Source of the DNA: Leifsonia sp. ZF2019
GTDB taxonomy: Bacteria > Actinomycetota > Actinomycetes > Actinomycetales > Microbacteriaceae
Reading direction: 5' to 3'
Length of the DNA: 64,000 nucleotides
Assembly: GCF_019924635.1 (NCBI RefSeq)
Contig: NZ_CP065037.1
Location: forward strand, 1,798,001 to 1,862,000
Below the pieces are notes generated by a model. That model searched no databases. It saw nothing but the letters and a program-made list of their open reading frames with translations, and was not told the DNA's origin. Positions 11,908 through 20,761 of this stretch are shown here, one piece after another (position 1 is the first letter of the stretch; the number at the start of each line of letters is the position of its first letter). The position numbers and the translations under genes are program-made.

Positions 11908-12908
11908 AGTGCACCGTCCAGGCGGTCGTTCGAGAACCCGCGCAGCCAGAAGCGCACGCGCTGGAACGGCGTCGGCGGCAGGGCGCGCACCGAGCCCCGC
12001 GCGTAGTACCGCTCGATGTAGTACTGGATGGTCGACACGACGCTGGTGAGCACGAGGTACCAGATGGTGGCGACGACCAGCAGCGGGATGATGTCGCCCG
12101 GGTAGGTGCTCCCGATGCTCTGCACGACGCCGAAGAGGTCGAGCAGCGACACGTAGAACAGCAGGGAGCTCGCCTTGAGCAGGCCGATGATCTGGTTGAC
12201 GTAGGCGGGCACGATCGAGCGCAGCGCCTGCGGCAGGATCACCCGGCGGAACTGCCGCGCGCGGGAGAGGCCGAGCGCCTTCGCGGCCTCCTGCTGGCCG
12301 GGGTCGACCGCCAGCACACCCGCGCGCACCACCTCGGACGCGTAGGCGATCTCGCTGAGGCTCAGGCCGATGACCCCGAGCGTCAGGTCGGAGAGCACCG
12401 TCACCGTCGGCACCGTGAGCTGCGGCCCGAACGGGATGCCGATGCCGATCGAGGGGTACAGGTTGCCGAGGTTGTAGAGGAAGATCAGCACGAGGATCAG
12501 CGGCACCGAGCGGAACAGCCACACGTAGAACCAGCTGACCGCGTTGAGCACCGGGTTCGGCGAGAGCCGACCCAGCGCGACGACGACCCCTCCCACGAAG
12601 CTGACGACCGCGCTGATCGCCGTCGCCGTGAGCGTGAGCTGCAACCCGGTGAGGATCGCCGGGCTGAACAGCCACTTCCCGACCTTCGCCCACTCCCAGG
12701 ACGGGTTCGTGAAGAGCGACTGGCCGGCGTTGACCAGCAGGACGAGCACGAGCGCCGCCGCGATCCAGCGTCCGGGATGCCGGAGGGGGAGGACCGCACG
12801 GTCGGAGAGGCGCCGCAGCTCGGCGGCGTCGGGCAGTGAGGAGCGGTTGGCGGAGGAGGCCGCCACGGCGGCTCGTGCGGCGTCCGGCTCGGCCGTGGTG
12901 GCGGTCAT
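11904..12908 (-). CDS. Amino-acid-type ABC importer, permease
   Basis: 334 residues. It has an approximately 45-residue cytoplasmic N-terminal extension, then five or six membrane spans. The EAA loop reads [20 protein letters not shown], followed by [19 protein letters not shown], typical of HisM/GlnP-family permeases. The first hydrophobic span ([19 protein letters not shown]) and the loop after it make it longer than a minimal permease. Four-base overlaps link it to the acetyltransferase upstream (ATGA) and the ATPase downstream (GTGA). Confidence 0.92.
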   Translation of the reverse strand: MTATTAEPDAARAAVAASSANRSSLPDAAELRRLSDRAVLPLRHPGRWIAAALVLVLLVNAGQSLFTNPSWEWAKVGKWLFSPAILTGLQLTLTATAISAVVSFVGGVVVALGRLSPNPVLNAVSWFYVWLFRSVPLILVLIFLYNLGNLYPSIGIGIPFGPQLTVPTVTVLSDLTLGVIGLSLSEIAYASEVVRAGVLAVDPGQQEAAKALGLSRARQFRRVILPQALRSIVPAYVNQIIGLLKASSLLFYVSLLDLFGVVQSIGSTYPGDIIPLLVVATIWYLVLTSVVSTIQYYIERYYARGSVRALPPTPFQRVRFWLRGFSNDRLDGAL

Positions 12909-13435
12909 CGTCGACCTCCCGTCGACGGCGTCTTCTCGAACGACAGCGTCTTCTCGAACGGATGGATGCCGATCTCCTCGGCGGGCAGCGTCGGGTCGTA
13001 CAGCGGGGCGTAGCCGGCGGCCAGGTACAGAGCCTTCGCCTCCGGCTGGCGCGGACCGGTGGTCAGGTAGATCCGGGTGTAGCCGCGGCGCACGGCCTCC
13101 GACTCCAGCTCCGCCACCACGCGGCGCCCCAGGCCTTCCCGGCGGTGCGCCGCACTCGTCCAGATGCGCTTGAGCTCGGCCGTCCGCACGTCGTAACGCT
13201 TGAACGCCCCTCCGGCGATCGGCTCGCCGCCGCGCAGGAGCAGCACGAACGCGCCATGCGGCGCCGCGAACTCCTCGGCGGGGTAGCGGCTCAGCTCCGC
13301 GGAGGCGCGTTCGCCGAAGAAGTCGCCGTAGCGGGAGTCGTACTCGAGCTCGAGCTCGGCCAGGAGCGGGCGGGCGAGCGCGTCGGTGGCGTCGACGTAG
13401 CGGAACTCGTCCGCGATGACGGGTGATGCGGTCAT
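12905..13435 (-). CDS. GNAT-family N-acetyltransferase
   Basis: 176 residues, single GNAT domain. The acetyl-CoA loop is in [16 protein letters not shown], followed by [32 protein letters not shown] eight bases before ATG 13435 supports the start. It is the first gene of the importer operon and is coupled to the permease (ATGA), so its substrate is probably what the importer brings in. In Bacillus the ytm/snaA-type operons for alkylated cysteines pair an acetyltransferase with an importer and FMN monooxygenases; the analogy is inference. Confidence 0.85.
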   Translation of the reverse strand: MTASPVIADEFRYVDATDALARPLLAELELEYDSRYGDFFGERASAELSRYPAEEFAAPHGAFVLLLRGGEPIAGGAFKRYDVRTAELKRIWTSAAHRREGLGRRVVAELESEAVRRGYTRIYLTTGPRQPEAKALYLAAGYAPLYDPTLPAEEIGIHPFEKTLSFEKTPSTGGRR

Positions 13436-13591
13436 CGACGGGCCTCCAATCGGATGGGGAGCGGTAGGGTCGCCGACGACCGTACGGGCGCTCGTCAAAC
13501 GGGCGGGAGCGACGGTTACGGTTCGTTTCGCGTCCGTCACACGGCGCAATCCGGGCTTGGCTCCGGCGGCGGATCGGTACACGCTGCCCGG

Positions 13592-15580
13592 ATGCCGTCC
13601 TCCGCCCCGACCGCCCGTCCCGACTCCGTTGCCCTCGTCGGCGCGGGCCCGCGCGCCGCCGGCTGGTTGGAGCGGTTCGCGGCCGCGCGTTCGGTGCGCG
13701 CGCACCGGCGGCCGATCACCGTGCACCTCGTCGACCCGTTCCCGCCCGGCCCCGGCCGCATCTGGCGGCGGGAGCAGTCGCCGTTGCTGAAGCTGAACTC
13801 GATGGTGGAGGACGTCACGATGTTCACGGACGACTCCTGCACCATCGAGGGGCCGGTGCGTCCCGGCCCGTCTCTGCTCGAGTGGGTGGAGGGCGTGCGG
13901 TCCGGTGCGATCGCGGACGCGCACGTCGACGACCCGGTCGTTGCGGCAGAGCTGGGCGCGTTGCGCAGGGGCGACTTCCCGACGCGGCGCCTGCAGAGCC
14001 ACTACCTGGACTGGTTCCTCCGGCGGGCGATCGCGGCGCTCGACGACGACGTGACGCTGGTCCTGCACCGGGATCGGGTGACCGCCGTGCGCGAGGCGGG
14101 CGCGGCTCAGGAGGTCTTGCTCGCGGGCGGCGGGAGCCTCCACGTGGGCGCCGTGGTGTACGCGCTGGGCCACGCGGGAAGCGAGCCCTCCGGCGAGGCG
14201 GCGGAGCTCGCCGCCTTCGCCGCGCGGCACGGGCTCGACTATCTGGCCCCGGCCTTCACCGCCGACGCCGACCTCGGCGCCTTCGGGGCCGGGCGGACGG
14301 TCGCGGTCCGCGGATTCGGGCTGGCGGCCGTCGACCTGGTCGTGCTGCTGACCGAGGGGCGCGGCGGGAGGTTCGACCGCGACCCGTCCGGCGACCTGCG
14401 GTACACGCCCAGCGGCCTCGAGCCGCGGCTCCTGATCGGATCCCGGCGCGGGGTGCCGTACCGGTCCAAGATCTCGTCCGCGCTGGTCGGCGAGCCTCCC
14501 GCCCTCCGCCACCTCACGCCCGCGGTCGTCGAGCGCCTCGCGGCGTCGTCCGGGCACCTCGACTTCCGGGAGGACGTGTGGCCGCTCATCGCGCGCGAGC
14601 TCGTCCACGGCTACTACCGAGAGCTGTTCACCGGGCATCCGGAGCGGGTGCGTCTCGACTGGGCAGTGTTCGCGGCCCGGCTCGACGAGACCGGGCCGGA
14701 GGGCGCGGCGTACGACGCGCTCGTCTCCGGCGCGCTGCGGCATCCCGACGACGAACTCCACCTCGACCGGTTCGACCGACCCCTGGCGGGGCTGCGATTC
14801 ACGAGCCCCGACGACCTGCAGACCTGGATGCGGGAGCATCTGCGCACCGACCTGCAGCACCGCACCTCACCGGACCACAGTGCGACGCTCGGCCTCTTCA
14901 CCGCGCTGCTGCACGCGCTGTTCGCCCTCGCGCCGCACCTCGCGGGCGATCTCTGGACGGAGGAGTCGCGCCGTCGTGACGTCGTCGGCTGGTGGCCCGG
15001 CTACTTCAGCTACGTCGCCTCCGGCCCTCCCGGCCATCGTCTGGAGGAGCTGATCGCGCTCTCGGAGGCGGGCATCGTCCACTTCGCGGGCGCCGACATC
15101 CGGGTCGTGCCCGACGAGCGCACCGGGCGGTTCCGTGTCGGCAGTGCGTCGGTCACGGGTGAGACCGCGGTCTCCGCGCTGATCGACGCCTGGCTCCCCG
15201 CCGCCACTGCCGAGAGCAGCGATGACCCCGCCCTGCGCGATCTCGTCACGTCCGGCGCCGGCTCGGTGCGCCACGGGGAGGTCCGCGTGGCCGCGGCCGA
15301 TGCGCGGGTGCTCCGTCCCGACGGCGTGCCGCATCCCGCGCGCTGGGCGATCGGGCCCTTCACCACCGCACCCTTCGCCGGCGCGTTCTCACGCCCGAAC
15401 ACGAACGCCCTCGCGTTCCGCGAGAACGACCGCGTCGCGCAGGCGGTCCTCGACGCGCTCGGCGGGGGGCCGGACCCGGCGACTACGCCGTCCAGTCGGA
15501 GAAGCGCGCCAGGAACTCCCGGGTCCGCGCCTGCTGCGGAGCGCCGAACAGCCGAGCCGGAGGCCCTTCCTCGGCGATGA
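13592..15580 (+). CDS. FAD/NAD(P)-binding protein (PF13454-type)
   Basis: 662 residues. The N-terminus has the dinucleotide motif VALVGAGPRAAGWLERF and the PFPPGPGRIWR segment typical of the FAD-NAD(P)-binding family, with a second nucleotide region near RTVAVRGFGLAAVDLV. It is divergent from the acetyltransferase and convergent with the second importer. Its last 33 codons (15483-15580) run antisense to the ATPase 3' end, and this tail is low-complexity Pro/Arg/Glu, so it probably arose by loss of an earlier stop. Start 13592 is the best ATG but lacks a clear Shine-Dalgarno. Likely a flavin oxidoreductase of unknown substrate. Confidence 0.8.
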   Translation: MPSSAPTARPDSVALVGAGPRAAGWLERFAAARSVRAHRRPITVHLVDPFPPGPGRIWRREQSPLLKLNSMVEDVTMFTDDSCTIEGPVRPGPSLLEWVEGVRSGAIADAHVDDPVVAAELGALRRGDFPTRRLQSHYLDWFLRRAIAALDDDVTLVLHRDRVTAVREAGAAQEVLLAGGGSLHVGAVVYALGHAGSEPSGEAAELAAFAARHGLDYLAPAFTADADLGAFGAGRTVAVRGFGLAAVDLVVLLTEGRGGRFDRDPSGDLRYTPSGLEPRLLIGSRRGVPYRSKISSALVGEPPALRHLTPAVVERLAASSGHLDFREDVWPLIARELVHGYYRELFTGHPERVRLDWAVFAARLDETGPEGAAYDALVSGALRHPDDELHLDRFDRPLAGLRFTSPDDLQTWMREHLRTDLQHRTSPDHSATLGLFTALLHALFALAPHLAGDLWTEESRRRDVVGWWPGYFSYVASGPPGHRLEELIALSEAGIVHFAGADIRVVPDERTGRFRVGSASVTGETAVSALIDAWLPAATAESSDDPALRDLVTSGAGSVRHGEVRVAAADARVLRPDGVPHPARWAIGPFTTAPFAGAFSRPNTNALAFRENDRVAQAVLDALGGGPDPATTPSSRRSAPGTPGSAPAAERRTAEPEALPRR

Positions 15581-16229
15581 CGCCGCGATCGAGGAAGACG
15601 ACGCGGTCGGCGACGTCGCGAGCGAAGGCCATCTCGTGCGTGGCCATGATGATCGTGGTTCCGCTCGCCTTCAGGTCGCGGACCAGCTCCAGCACCTCTC
15701 CGACGAGCTCCGGATCGAGCGCGCTCGTCACCTCGTCGAGCAGCAGCAGCTCCGGGTCGGTCGCGATCGCCCGGACGATGGCCGCGCGCTGCTGCTGGCC
15801 GCCCGAGAGACGATCGGGGAACTCCTTCGCCTTGTCGCCGAGGCCGATGCCGGCGAGAAGCTCGAGCGCCTTCTCCTCCGCCGCGCGGCGGGGAACGCGA
15901 TGCACCCGCCGGGAGGCGAGCGTCACGTTGTCGAGCACGGAGAGGTGCGGGAAGAGGTTGTAATGCTGGAACACCACGCCGATACGCGCGCGGACGGCGT
16001 CGGTGTCCACGCGCGGATCGCTGATGTCCTCGTCGCCCAGCAGGATCTGCCCGTCATCGATGCGTTCGAGCAGGTTGACGGTTCGCAGCAGGGTCGACTT
16101 GCCCGACCCGCTCGCACCGATGAGCGCGACGACCTCGTGCCGGTCGACGTCGAGGTCGATCCCGCGCAGGACCTCCGTCTCGCCGAAGCTCTTGCGGATG
16201 CCCGCGAGGCGGAGCACGGGCGCGGTCAT
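15483..16229 (-). CDS. Amino-acid-type ABC importer 2, ATP-binding protein
   Basis: 248 residues: Walker A GASGSGKST, Q-loop VFQHYNLFPHLSVLDN, signature [16 protein letters not shown], Walker B LLLLDEVTSALDPE (the usual DEPTS has Val in place of Pro), H-loop ATHE. It is coupled to the permease by an ATGA overlap. Its 3' end lies under the tail of the convergent FAD-binding gene by 98 bases. Together with the permease and the binding protein at 17972 it forms a second complete polar amino-acid importer. Confidence 0.93.
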   Translation of the reverse strand: MTAPVLRLAGIRKSFGETEVLRGIDLDVDRHEVVALIGASGSGKSTLLRTVNLLERIDDGQILLGDEDISDPRVDTDAVRARIGVVFQHYNLFPHLSVLDNVTLASRRVHRVPRRAAEEKALELLAGIGLGDKAKEFPDRLSGGQQQRAAIVRAIATDPELLLLDEVTSALDPELVGEVLELVRDLKASGTTIIMATHEMAFARDVADRVVFLDRGVIAEEGPPARLFGAPQQARTREFLARFSDWTA

Positions 16230-17101
16230 ACGACGCTCCCGACCTGCTCGCGACGGCGCACCCGGGCCGAATACCAGTCGGTGAGCCGGATCATCGGCAG
16301 CGCCAGGATGACGAAGAGCAGACCGGCCAGCACGTACGGGGTGAAGTTGTAGGTCGCGGCCGTCTCGATCTGCGCGGCGCGCACGGCGTCGACCGCACCC
16401 AGGATCGAGATGAGCCCCACGTCTTTCTGCATCGCGACGAAGTCGTTCATCAGCGCGGGCGTCACTTTGCGCACGGCCTGCGGCAGGATCACCAGGCGGA
16501 GGGTCTGGTAGTGGCTCAGCCCGAGCCCGCGCGCGGCCAGCCGCTGCGACGGGTGCACCGCTTCGATTCCTGCGCGGAACACCTCCGAAACGTACGCGGA
16601 GTACACCAGCACCAGGGCGATCGTGCCCCAGAACTCGGCGGGCATCCGCGGGAAGACGCCCAGTCCCGGGAGGCCGAAGCCCACCAGGTAGAGCACGATG
16701 ATGAGCGGCGTCCCGCGGAACAGGTCGGTGTAGCCGGCCGCCAGCGCCCGCAGCGGGAAGAAGATCGGGCCGCGGAGGGTGCGGACGGTCGCGATGACGA
16801 TGCTGACCAGCAGCACGCCGATCGCGGCGACGACGAGCACCCGGATGTTGAGCAGCAGTCCCTCGAACACCCGCGGCCAGGCCTCGATCGCCACCGCAGG
16901 GTCGAAGAACGTCTGCTGCACGCGCGCCCATCCGGGGGTGTTGATCACGAACAGCCAGGCGAGCACCGCGACGACCGCGGTGCTCGCGAGGCTGATCAGC
17001 ACGGACCGCGAGGTCTGTCTGCGGCGGTACAGCCGGCGGTCGCGCTCGATCGCGCTGGGCGCCGGAGCCAGGTCCGCCGGCGACGGGGGAGTGGTGGTCA
17101 C
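16226..17101 (-). CDS. Amino-acid-type ABC importer 2, permease
   Basis: 291 residues from a GTG. Five membrane spans after a 30-residue cytoplasmic lead; the EAA loop is around SQRLAARGLGLSHYQTLRLV and is followed by ILPQAVRKVTPALMNDFVAM. It belongs to the HisM/GlnP family and differs clearly in sequence from the permease at 11904-12908, so the two systems are not a recent duplication. A 19-base gap separates it from the binding-protein gene, and a four-base overlap links it to the ATPase. Confidence 0.92.
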   Translation of the reverse strand: MTTTPPSPADLAPAPSAIERDRRLYRRRQTSRSVLISLASTAVVAVLAWLFVINTPGWARVQQTFFDPAVAIEAWPRVFEGLLLNIRVLVVAAIGVLLVSIVIATVRTLRGPIFFPLRALAAGYTDLFRGTPLIIVLYLVGFGLPGLGVFPRMPAEFWGTIALVLVYSAYVSEVFRAGIEAVHPSQRLAARGLGLSHYQTLRLVILPQAVRKVTPALMNDFVAMQKDVGLISILGAVDAVRAAQIETAATYNFTPYVLAGLLFVILALPMIRLTDWYSARVRRREQVGSVV

Positions 17102-17120
17102 CGTGGAAGGCTAGCGTGCG

Positions 17121-17972
17121 CTACTTCAGGACGGGGGCGTCGCCGTCCGAGGCGAGCCACTTCTCTGCGAGCTTGTCCAGTGTCCCGTCGGCGCGGAGCG
17201 CGTCCACCGCGGCGCTGACCTTCGTCGTGAGCGCGCTGCCCTTCGGCAGGACGAGGCCGAACTGATCGCCCTGCTGGCCCTCGACCTTGGGCAGCTGACC
17301 GACGATCTTGCCGCCGGTCAGCTCCGCATCGCGCAGATAGAAGGCGGTGGGCAGGTCGACGACGATGGCGTCGACCTGCTTGTTCTCCAGCGCGAGCTTG
17401 GCGTCGTCGTTGGAGTTGAAGGCCTGCACCCCGCCGCTGGGGGCGATCTCCTTCTCGGCGGCGGCGAAGCTCGTCGTCCCGGTCTGCGCGCCGATCGCGA
17501 GCGACTTCAGGTCGGCGAGCGAGGTCGCCTTGGCCGCCGGCGACGCGTCGGTGGTCACGACCACCTGGGTGGTCTCGTAGTACGGCGACGAGAAGTCGAC
17601 CGCCTTCTTGCGCTCGTCGGTGATGGAGAACTGCTGCAGGTTGAAGTCGAAGTCCTTCGGGCCCGGCGCGATGGCCTGGTCGAAGGTGGTGCGCACCCAG
17701 GTCACGTCGCCCTTCGCGAAGCCGAGCTTCTCGGCGACCGCATAGGCGACGGCGGCCTCGAAGCCCTTGCCCGACTCGGGCTTGTCGTCCAGGACCCACG
17801 GGGCGTAGGCGGGCTCGGCCGTTCCGATGGTCAGCTTGCCTGCGGTGACGTACCCGGCGTCGGCGGCGGTGCTCGACGTGCCCGAGCCCGAGCCGGACGA
17901 GCAGGCGGTGAGAGCGAGGGCGGCTGCGGCGACGGCGGCGGCCGCGACGACGAGACGGCGCGTGCGGGACAT
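17121..17972 (-). CDS. Amino-acid-type ABC importer 2, substrate-binding lipoprotein
   Basis: 283 residues with lipobox LTAC-S after a Ala-rich hydrophobic core. The SBP_bac_3 fold is shown by LTIGTAEPAYAPWVLDD, GFEAAVAYAVAEKLGF, WVRTTFDQAIAPGPKDFDF and the ITDERKKAVDFSSPYYE segment, which is typical of amino-acid binders. It is first in its operon; GGAGG precedes ATG 17972, and TGTAATAC about 80 bases upstream may be a -10 region. The second domain has VDAIVVDLPTAFYL. Ligand not determinable. Confidence 0.9.
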   Translation of the reverse strand: MSRTRRLVVAAAAVAAAALALTACSSGSGSGTSSTAADAGYVTAGKLTIGTAEPAYAPWVLDDKPESGKGFEAAVAYAVAEKLGFAKGDVTWVRTTFDQAIAPGPKDFDFNLQQFSITDERKKAVDFSSPYYETTQVVVTTDASPAAKATSLADLKSLAIGAQTGTTSFAAAEKEIAPSGGVQAFNSNDDAKLALENKQVDAIVVDLPTAFYLRDAELTGGKIVGQLPKVEGQQGDQFGLVLPKGSALTTKVSAAVDALRADGTLDKLAEKWLASDGDAPVLK

Positions 17973-18077
17973 GGCATCCTCCGGTGAGGTCGGGTGGTGG
18001 GGGACCCCCAGCCTTCCGCACTCCCGTCGGGCCGGGCAACTTTCGGTCGCCGTATTACAGACGCGGCCGCGTTGCGG

Positions 18078-18572
18078 TCACGGCTCCAGGCGGGCGAGCC
18101 AGGTCGTGAGGATGCGTTCCAGGGTGGCCGCGTCATCCGCGGACAGCTCGTCGAGCAGGCGACGCTCGTTGGCCATGTGGGCCGCGAACGCGGCGTCGAT
18201 GGTCTCGCGCCCGAGCGGGGTGAGAGCGACGACCCGACCGCGGCCGTCGCCGACGGCGGTGCGGCGCGCCACGAGGCCGGCGCGTTCGAGCCGGTCGAGG
18301 CGCTTGGTCATCCCGCCGGTGGTGATCATGGTGTGCGCGGCCAGATCGCCGGGAGTCCGCTCGAACGGCGCGCCCGCCCGGCGCAGCGCGGCCAGCACGT
18401 CGAAGTCGCCCTCGCCGAGCCCGTGCTGCGCATACACCGCGGTCAGCTCGTCGGTGAGCCGGGACGCGACACGGTGCAGCCGTCCGATGACGCCCTGCGG
18501 CGCCACGTCGACATCGGGCCGCTCGCGGCGCCACTCGTCCTGGATGCGCGCGACGTGATCGGGATGTTCCAT
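18078..18572 (-). CDS. MarR-family transcriptional regulator
   Basis: 164 residues with a winged helix-turn-helix: GDFDVLAALRRAG, then TMITTGGMTKRLDRLERAGLV as the recognition helix and RRTAVGDGRGRVVALTPLG as the wing. MarR proteins bind palindromes as dimers and usually release on binding a small phenolic or oxidant. ATG 18572 is chosen; TATTGT seven bases upstream suggests a leaderless transcript. It is divergent from the EamA exporter with two near-identical palindromes between them, so it very likely represses both. Confidence 0.9.
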   Translation of the reverse strand: MEHPDHVARIQDEWRRERPDVDVAPQGVIGRLHRVASRLTDELTAVYAQHGLGEGDFDVLAALRRAGAPFERTPGDLAAHTMITTGGMTKRLDRLERAGLVARRTAVGDGRGRVVALTPLGRETIDAAFAAHMANERRLLDELSADDAATLERILTTWLARLEP

Positions 18573-18586
18573 GCCCGCCACAATAC

Positions 18587-18619
18587 CTTCCCGGGAAGCT
18601 AAACTAACTTCCATGGAAG
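18587..18619. promoter_or_regulatory. Twin MarR operators in a divergent leaderless promoter
   Basis: CTTCCCGGGAAG (18587-18598) and CTTCCATGGAAG (18608-18619) are perfect 12-base palindromes that differ only in the central two bases, with centres 21 bases (two helical turns) apart. The first lies between TTAGTT and TATTGT, the -35 and -10 candidates for marR. The second covers the exporter ATG at 18613, just after its TAAACT -10 candidate (18600-18605). Binding would block both promoters. Confidence 0.8.
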
Positions 18620-19551
18620 CTAATTCGTCGCCGTCGTCCGCTCGCTGGGGCTGGATCGCGCTCACCGCCGTCGCCCCGGTCGCGTGGGGCTCCACCTACG
18701 TGGTCACCCGCGCCGTCCTCCCGGACGAGCCGCTCTGGGGCGCGGTGCTGCGGGCGCTGCCTGCCGGGCTCCTGCTGCTGCTCGTGAAGCGGCGGCTGCC
18801 GCGCGGAGCGTGGTGGTGGCGCTCCGCGGTGCTGGGGCTGCTCACCTCGGGCGGCTTCTTCGCGCTCGTGTACGCGGTGGCGCATCTCCTGCCCTCCGGA
18901 GTCGCGGCCACCGTGATGGCGGCCTCGCCGCTCGCCATGATGGCGCTGGCATGGCTGATCCTGGGGCAGCGTCCGCGCCTGCTCGCCCTCGCCGGCGGCA
19001 TCTCCGGGGCCGTCGGCGTCGCGGTCATGCTGCTGGGCGCCGCCGAGGGCGTCGATCCGCTCGGCGTGGTCGCCGCCGTCGCGGCGATGCTCCTGTCGTC
19101 CGTCGGCTACGTGCTGGCGACGCGATGGGAGGGGGAGGTGGACGTCTTCTCGGCGACCTCGTGGCAGCTCATCGCGGGCGGGCTCCTCATGCTTCCGCCC
19201 GCGCTCGTGCTCGAGGGCGCGCCCCCGGCGCTGGACGGGCCGGCGATCGCGGGCTTCGCCTATGTGACGGTCGTCGCGACGGCCGTCGCGTTCCTCGCCT
19301 GGTTCGCGGGCCTGCGTCACCTGGGACCCGCGACCGTCGGCCTGATCGGCCTGCTCAACCCGGTGGCGGGAGTCCTGCTCGGTGCGGTCGTCGCGGGGGA
19401 GACACTGACCGGCCGCCAGCTGCTCGGTCTGGCGATCGTGCTCGCCGGCATCGGCGTCGGTCAGTCGGCCAGGGCCTCCAGGAAGCCACGGGTCGGGGCG
19501 AAGAAGGCCGTGCCGGTGACCGCCGTCGAGAAGTCCAGGATGCGGTCGTAG
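18613..19551 (+). CDS. EamA/DMT-superfamily exporter
   Basis: 312 residues with ten hydrophobic helices in two EamA repeats (first repeat begins ALTAVAPVAWGSTYVVTR, with the family's WGS motif; second repeat at VVAAVAAMLLSSVGYVLATRW). Such proteins export amino acids, nucleosides or drugs. ATG 18613 lies inside an operator palindrome and seven bases after TAAACT, so translation is probably leaderless. The last 30 residues (after GIGVGQS) are a charged tail encoded antisense to the DyP peroxidase, an unusual 91-base convergent overlap. MarR control suggests a role in efflux of a toxic compound. Confidence 0.85.
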   Translation: MEANSSPSSARWGWIALTAVAPVAWGSTYVVTRAVLPDEPLWGAVLRALPAGLLLLLVKRRLPRGAWWWRSAVLGLLTSGGFFALVYAVAHLLPSGVAATVMAASPLAMMALAWLILGQRPRLLALAGGISGAVGVAVMLLGAAEGVDPLGVVAAVAAMLLSSVGYVLATRWEGEVDVFSATSWQLIAGGLLMLPPALVLEGAPPALDGPAIAGFAYVTVVATAVAFLAWFAGLRHLGPATVGLIGLLNPVAGVLLGAVVAGETLTGRQLLGLAIVLAGIGVGQSARASRKPRVGAKKAVPVTAVEKSRMRS

Positions 19552-20429
19552 CCTCCGGCCGGGTCGCCCACGAACATCCGCTCGAGCATCCGCTCGATCA
19601 CCCACAGCGCGCGCGAATACCCGATGAAGTAGGTGCCGAACTCGCCCTGCCCCGGTCGCCCGAACGGCATGTTGTCACGCAGGATGTCGTGCTCGACGCC
19701 GTCCTCACCCGTGATGGTGGCCAGCGTCTTGTGGGCTTTGCGGCCGTGCTCCACGTCGTCGAGCTCGACGTTCTCGAGTTTGGTGCGGCCGATCACCGCC
19801 TCCTGCTCTGCGACGCTCAGCGCGTTCCATGCGCCGAGGTCGTGCAGGTACTTCTGCACGACGACGTAGCTGCCTCCCGCGTGCACCGGATCCTCGTCGC
19901 CGACGATCGCCGCCGAGCCGAGCTCGGAGCCGGTCGGGTTGGCCGTGCCGTCGACGAAGCCGAGCAGGTCGCGGGAGTCGAAGTAGCGGAAGCCGGTGAC
20001 CTCGTCGACCACCGTCACGGCCTCGCCCAGTGCACCGAGCAGCAGGCGCTCGAACTCGAACGTGAAATCGCCGCGCTCCGCCCGGATGTGGAACAGCAGG
20101 TCGCCGGGCGTCGACACGGCCGTGTGCGCGCTGCCGCGGACCTCCCGGAACGCGTGCAGCTCCCGCGGTGCCGCGGCGTCGGTGAGGCGCGGCCACAGGG
20201 CCGAGCCGATCGCGACGTTGCACGACAGATGCGCGTTCAGATCGCGGAAACCGACCGTCTTCACCAGGCCGGCGAGATCCCCGAGCACGTCCTTCACGGT
20301 GGCGGCGGCCTCCGGTGTCCCGTCCACCGTCACAACCAGGAAGATCGCGGCCCGCGAGAGCGGGGCGTCCACGCTCTGGGGTTCGATCGGGACGCGCTGC
20401 CAGGGGTGATCCGCGGTCGTTTCGGCCAT
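19461..20429 (-). CDS. Dye-decolorizing (DyP-type) heme peroxidase
   Basis: 322 residues. It has the distal-side GFVDGTANP motif (GxxDG, catalytic Asp) and a proximal heme-ligand His in DDVEHGRKAHKT, with RDNMPFGRPGQGEFGTYFIGYSR carrying the distal Arg. No Tat signal and short length, so a cytosolic B-type DyP. It uses hydrogen peroxide to oxidise phenolic compounds or dyes, and may act on deferrochelation-like substrates. Alternative GTG start three codons upstream at 20438. The C-terminal end overlaps the exporter gene. No encapsulin gene lies nearby. Confidence 0.88.
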   Translation of the reverse strand: MAETTADHPWQRVPIEPQSVDAPLSRAAIFLVVTVDGTPEAAATVKDVLGDLAGLVKTVGFRDLNAHLSCNVAIGSALWPRLTDAAAPRELHAFREVRGSAHTAVSTPGDLLFHIRAERGDFTFEFERLLLGALGEAVTVVDEVTGFRYFDSRDLLGFVDGTANPTGSELGSAAIVGDEDPVHAGGSYVVVQKYLHDLGAWNALSVAEQEAVIGRTKLENVELDDVEHGRKAHKTLATITGEDGVEHDILRDNMPFGRPGQGEFGTYFIGYSRALWVIERMLERMFVGDPAGGYDRILDFSTAVTGTAFFAPTRGFLEALAD

Positions 20430-20438
20430 GGTGACCAC

Positions 20439-20761
20439 TTTGCCGTATCACGAGGGCGTCGCGGAAGCGATTTGGCATCCGACCCGTGATGGCTGATACC
20501 GTCGAAGGCGCCCCGGTGTGCTCCGACAGCACGGAACGGGGCCGTGAACCCAGCCCGCGACCCGGGTGCGCGGCCGTCACCAGCGGCCCGCCCGGAGCGT
20601 ACGGTCGGCTGGGCGTGGGCGCACCCCGATGGTCGCGCCGGCGGCGGTCGTTCGCGCGGAGAGTCCGCGCTCGAGCGGCCCGGATGCCGCAGCACGCCCA
20701 CCACCCGGGCGCAACCACCGGCCGACATCGTGCCCGTGCGATGCGTGCCTGCGGAGAACAA
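20439..20761. other. Untranslated region upstream of the betaine importer
   Basis: About 320 bases between the DyP start and the importer ATPase start, divergent on the left and leading on the right. ORFs here are Arg/Pro rich and do not look coding. A small hairpin GTGCT-CCGAC-AGCAC (near 20518-20532) is visible. I could not match it to a known riboswitch. It may hold the promoter and an mRNA leader of the osmolyte importer. Confidence 0.35.

Noticed and set aside
13436..13591. Riboswitch between the acetyltransferase and FAD genes
   Set aside because: No known conserved block or stable hairpin could be recognised by eye.
20500..20700. c-di-AMP (ydaO) riboswitch
   Set aside because: GTGAACCC resembles part of the motif, but the other conserved blocks are absent.
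20486..20761. N-terminal extension of the betaine ATPase from ATG 20486
   Set aside because: Arg/Pro-rich and without ProV similarity; GTG 20762 has GGAG and matches the family start.
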